Assembly (NCBI GenBank): GCA_964030475.1
Contig: CAXIPT010000005.1
Span: 2,413,164 to 2,477,163, forward strand
Direction of reading: 5' to 3'
Length of the DNA: 64,000 nt
From: Tethya wilhelma
Lineage: Eukaryota; Porifera; Demospongiae; Tethyida; Tethyidae
Of this stretch, positions 61,006 to 64,000 are shown piece after piece (the first letter of the stretch is position 1; every line of letters starts with the position of its first letter). The notes under the pieces were generated by a model. The model saw nothing but the letters and a program-made list of their open reading frames with translations, was not told the DNA's origin and made no database searches. The translations under genes were made by a program, and so were the position numbers.

Positions 61006-61762
61006 TTAATCATCTTGTTGGCTGTAAGTTGTCTGGAGGTCAGGATAGAGCTTTTCACCAGCCTCTAGAGGTGACCCCAATGATGAAGACTGCAATGAAA
61101 CAGATAAACAAGCATTCATATAAAGCTTGGATGAATACCACGTTGATATAGTACCATATATAGTGGGGAAAAAAGCAACCAGAGTCAAAATTTAACATGA
61201 GGGGAGGTGGTGCACTATAATAAGAAACGTACACATCACATGCACGAAGTTGAAAGAAGAGAAAAAGTCATTATGAAAATAGCACAGTTTTGTTTGCCTA
61301 AATAGCTAGCTTGTTAATACCAATGGTATTTTCCAATTTGAATAATAATTGCTTTTACTTTTCCCACCACAGAGTATTTCAGAGGTCATGCCTACAGTAC
61401 AATAAGCACCTACATGCAGCAGCTCTGTGTGAATGAAAATACTGAGCATGCTGTACCACTAAGAAGCCAGCTAGAATAGTAAACTGAACTACTTCATTAA
61501 AATAACAGGAGAGCTTAGGAATGAAAGTTAATATCTTTTATACTATTGAGCACAGCTACATAGCTATATACAGTAGGTAGACCACCCATCTTTTACTGCC
61601 CAAATCAAAGAAGAGGCCAATATAGAGGTATGAATGTGTACCTGAGGATGCACACTGGAGTCATCTAGATTCCATGTCAACAAGACACTGTGAGACTGAG
61701 AGAGAACTTGAACCACTTTAGTGAAGGATGGTCGCTTAGAGTAGGCAGGGTGCCTGCATGGA

Positions 61763-61824
<62 letters not shown>

Positions 61825-61825
61825 N

Positions 61826-61877
<52 letters not shown>

Positions 61878-62483
61878 AAAGTTAATAAATTGCCTCTTCA
61901 ATACAAATACCAGGCCTATATAGCAATCAAAAGCCTATGTTCTAAATTATAATACCTACCAGCAGTCAATCATCAACTGGTATATTGCCCTAGGGCAGCC
62001 AGGGGGTGGGGGAATACGATAGCCAGAGTCCACTAGCGTCACCGCCTGAAACACAACATTAACAGTTCCTTAATAGCACGATACAGCAACAGTGAACATA
62101 AATTTATCAACGGATATTAGTCACATAGGAATGTTCACATTCAACATCTCACTTCTAAAAGTTTAGCATTCATATCTACAATTCATCTCCCTTCTTGGTA
62201 AAAACCATGGTTGCAATTGTATAGAGTGTTTTGAAGTGGTATACCTTATCTTGAAACTGTTGAGCTTAGAATAGCAGAAATTTTAATGAGAATGTGCTGA
62301 GCTCAACAGTTTCCTTCAATCTATGTACGTGTATTTGACATAGCAATGAACCTCTATGATATACCTCATCTTGTGTCTTTTGCCTGTAAGGAGTGAGGCC
62401 AAGGCTCCACACCTCATAGAGGAGAATACCAAAACTCCACACATCACTGGCACTAGAATACTTCCTGTAATGGAGGGCCTGTG

Positions 62484-62534
<51 letters not shown>

Positions 62535-64000
62535 ATGTGTGTGTGTGTGTGTGTTTGCCATTGCCTAGCAACCAAAGTTTTTATAGGCCAATTGTCGATT
62601 AGTGGCTGGGTGGAGATGACAATAGAGTAGCTAGGGGTCATAGGGGGTCAATGGCAAACAAAAATAGTTGCATGCCCTATAGTGTACAGCACTCAACCAT
62701 GCATCAATCGAGTGCTACCCATTTAAGGGTCATGCAATTATAATGTGCATGCTTGTGTGTGTGTGTGTGTGACACCAATTGTAAATTTCATGGACTGACG
62801 CTATAATTAGTATGTGTGTAATCAATCATTCCCTTTAATTCATTACCTCAGGAGCTGTCCACTTAATTGGTATCTTCCCTCCATTTGATATGTAATAATT
62901 GTCATCATCCAAGTCACGTGACATGCCAAAGTCAGCGATCTACAAGATGAAGGACATTAACAAGCATCATTACAGATGGAAATACTAATATTATGTCATG
63001 ATCAGTACTTACATACATTGAGCCCATTTCTACTAGACCATAATTATAGGATATTTTTTCCAAGGAAGTAATTTATGTGGATTTGGGAGAAATCCTTGAA
63101 AATAAAAATTTCGCTGTATAGTATTATCGCAATGGCGAGCAAGACAATCATGGTGAAAATAAAAAAATCCCAACAAACTATTAGAGGCAAATCCGTGAAA
63201 TTTGTTTCCCTTGAAAAAAAAAATGCCCTATGTGATAATTATATATTATCTTGAAGTAATGCAAGTGTTTGGTTGAAAGTTTACATTGTGACTTTTTTTT
63301 CAAAGGAATCACATGTTACTAGCTAAACAGAACTGTAGTACTATTCCCACTAGTAATACAAAATACTTAACGCATATAAACTTGTTGAACTACTATTGTT
63401 GCTTAGCTACTTCCAACAAACTAACATACATACATGATATTGACTTGTGATTTGCACCAGTATCTGTTGCTAACTCACCTTGCACACATTTTCATCTGTC
63501 AGTAGAATGTTCCTTGCGGCCAGGTCGCGATGGACAAACTCCTTCCTTGAGAGGTACTCCATTCCCAGAGCAATTTGAGAGCAGAAGTCAAGAAGCTTCT
63601 CAGGAAGACTAGTTGGAGCCAGTTCACCAGGACTGAAAATAACACAGTGGATTGTACATTATCAGCAAGTCATTTTGGTTACCATATACCTTGCTCTTTA
63701 TACACACTGTATGGTGGGAATGAAAGGTTTGCAGAAATTAAGGAGCTAGGGGATTACATGCAGACTAATTATAATTATCCATCCTTGAAAGCTTTTATCC
63801 ACAAAAATCTCTGTATATTATGTCAAATGTACTGGTCATGAAAGCTATGGAATGTTTTGTGATGAGAGTCATGAAAATATTCGACTTAATTGGAAAAATT
63901 TTCTCTACAATAATAAAAAATACTATCGTACTAGATTGAACAAATGCATACTTACACAGGTCTTAAAGACTTGGTATAGTTTCTTAAGTCACCATTGTGC
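61006..64000 (-). CDS. Tyrosine kinase catalytic domain, 3' exons
   Basis: Seven exons on the minus strand, all with GT-AG ends and consistent phases: 64000-63956 (partial), 63632-63479, 62939-62847, 62478-62365, 62045-61960, 61753-61642 and 61089-61006. They encode G-D-L-R-N-Y (start of the C-lobe), the catalytic loop H-R-D-L-A-A-R-N that marks tyrosine kinases, I-A-D-F-G-M-S-R, activation-loop tyrosines [20 protein letters not shown] and C-W...R-P-S-F. A ~50-residue tail ends Q-Q-D-D. The order and wording fit receptor tyrosine kinases (Eph-like by eye), but the N-lobe, membrane segment and ectodomain lie beyond the window, so the class is not decided. It phosphorylates protein tyrosines; the paired tyrosines are likely autophosphorylation sites. 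Confidence 0.93.
61769..61876. repeat. (GA)n microsatellite in a kinase intron
   Basis: About 100 bases of GA with an n at 61825. On the coding strand it is (CT)n just before the acceptor of exon 61753-61642. Confidence 0.9.
62486..62553. repeat. (GT)n microsatellite in a kinase intron
   Basis: On the coding strand it is (AC)n lying a few bases before the CAG acceptor of exon 62478-62365. Confidence 0.9.

Noticed and set aside
62266..62641. ORFs of repeated T-H or C-V residues
   Set aside because: They are translations of the (GT)n microsatellite; the real kinase exon is 62365-62478 in one minus frame.

Overview
The window is eukaryotic DNA from an animal. It is AT-rich and gene-sparse, its genes are cut by short GT-AG introns, and it is full of microsatellites, MITEs and satellites. 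The gene content is metazoan: a receptor-type tyrosine kinase, a death-effector-like domain protein, a selenocysteine thioredoxin reductase, a CHCHD7-like twin-CX9C protein and a C-clamp protein. Together with pmp-like beta-helix proteins and the intron style, this fits an early-branching animal, most likely a marine sponge (Amphimedon-like). That assignment is inference; no sequence was searched.

Layout, 1-13 kb. A death-fold/coiled-coil gene leaves the left edge on the minus strand. Two tandem genes for a secreted glycoside-hydrolase-like protein follow on the plus strand; the first is broken by a 4-base insertion. Next to them lies a complete 6.67 kb Ty3/Gypsy element (minus strand) with matching 230-bp LTRs and one gag-pol frame. 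Then comes non-coding DNA ending in a large foldback element.

Layout, 13-29 kb. This is a patchwork. It holds a 3' scrap of the glycosidase, TA-type and hairpin MITEs, two damaged copies of a beta-helix (pmp-like) membrane protein gene in opposite orientations, a small retroelement-like insert, a ~361-bp satellite in both orientations, and a 34-bp hairpin minisatellite in three arrays, one split by a MITE with 9-bp target duplications. A second, truncated Gypsy copy lies in the opposite orientation. The flanks of the two Gypsy copies only make sense if the segment between them is inverted, either by recombination or by assembly. A decayed fourth glycosidase copy ends the patchwork.

Layout, 29-55 kb. 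The 3' exons of thioredoxin reductase (C-U-G tail with in-frame TGA, plus a convincing SECIS) lie at 29-30.5 kb. About 24 kb of mostly non-coding DNA follows. It contains two duplications butted at single-n junctions (31816 and 45131), and the second is probably an assembly artefact. A weak chain of possible exons lies at 32.9-37.1 kb.

Layout, 55-64 kb. The last two exons of an S/T/P-rich protein ending in a C-clamp zinc-binding module are on the plus strand. The minus strand carries a two-exon, 51-residue CHCHD7-like gene and seven 3' exons of a tyrosine kinase running off the right edge.

The genes do not form a pathway. They are independent housekeeping, regulatory and signalling genes embedded in repeats. 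The main interest is the selenoprotein gene, the C-clamp gene, and the repeat-driven and assembly-driven rearrangements.
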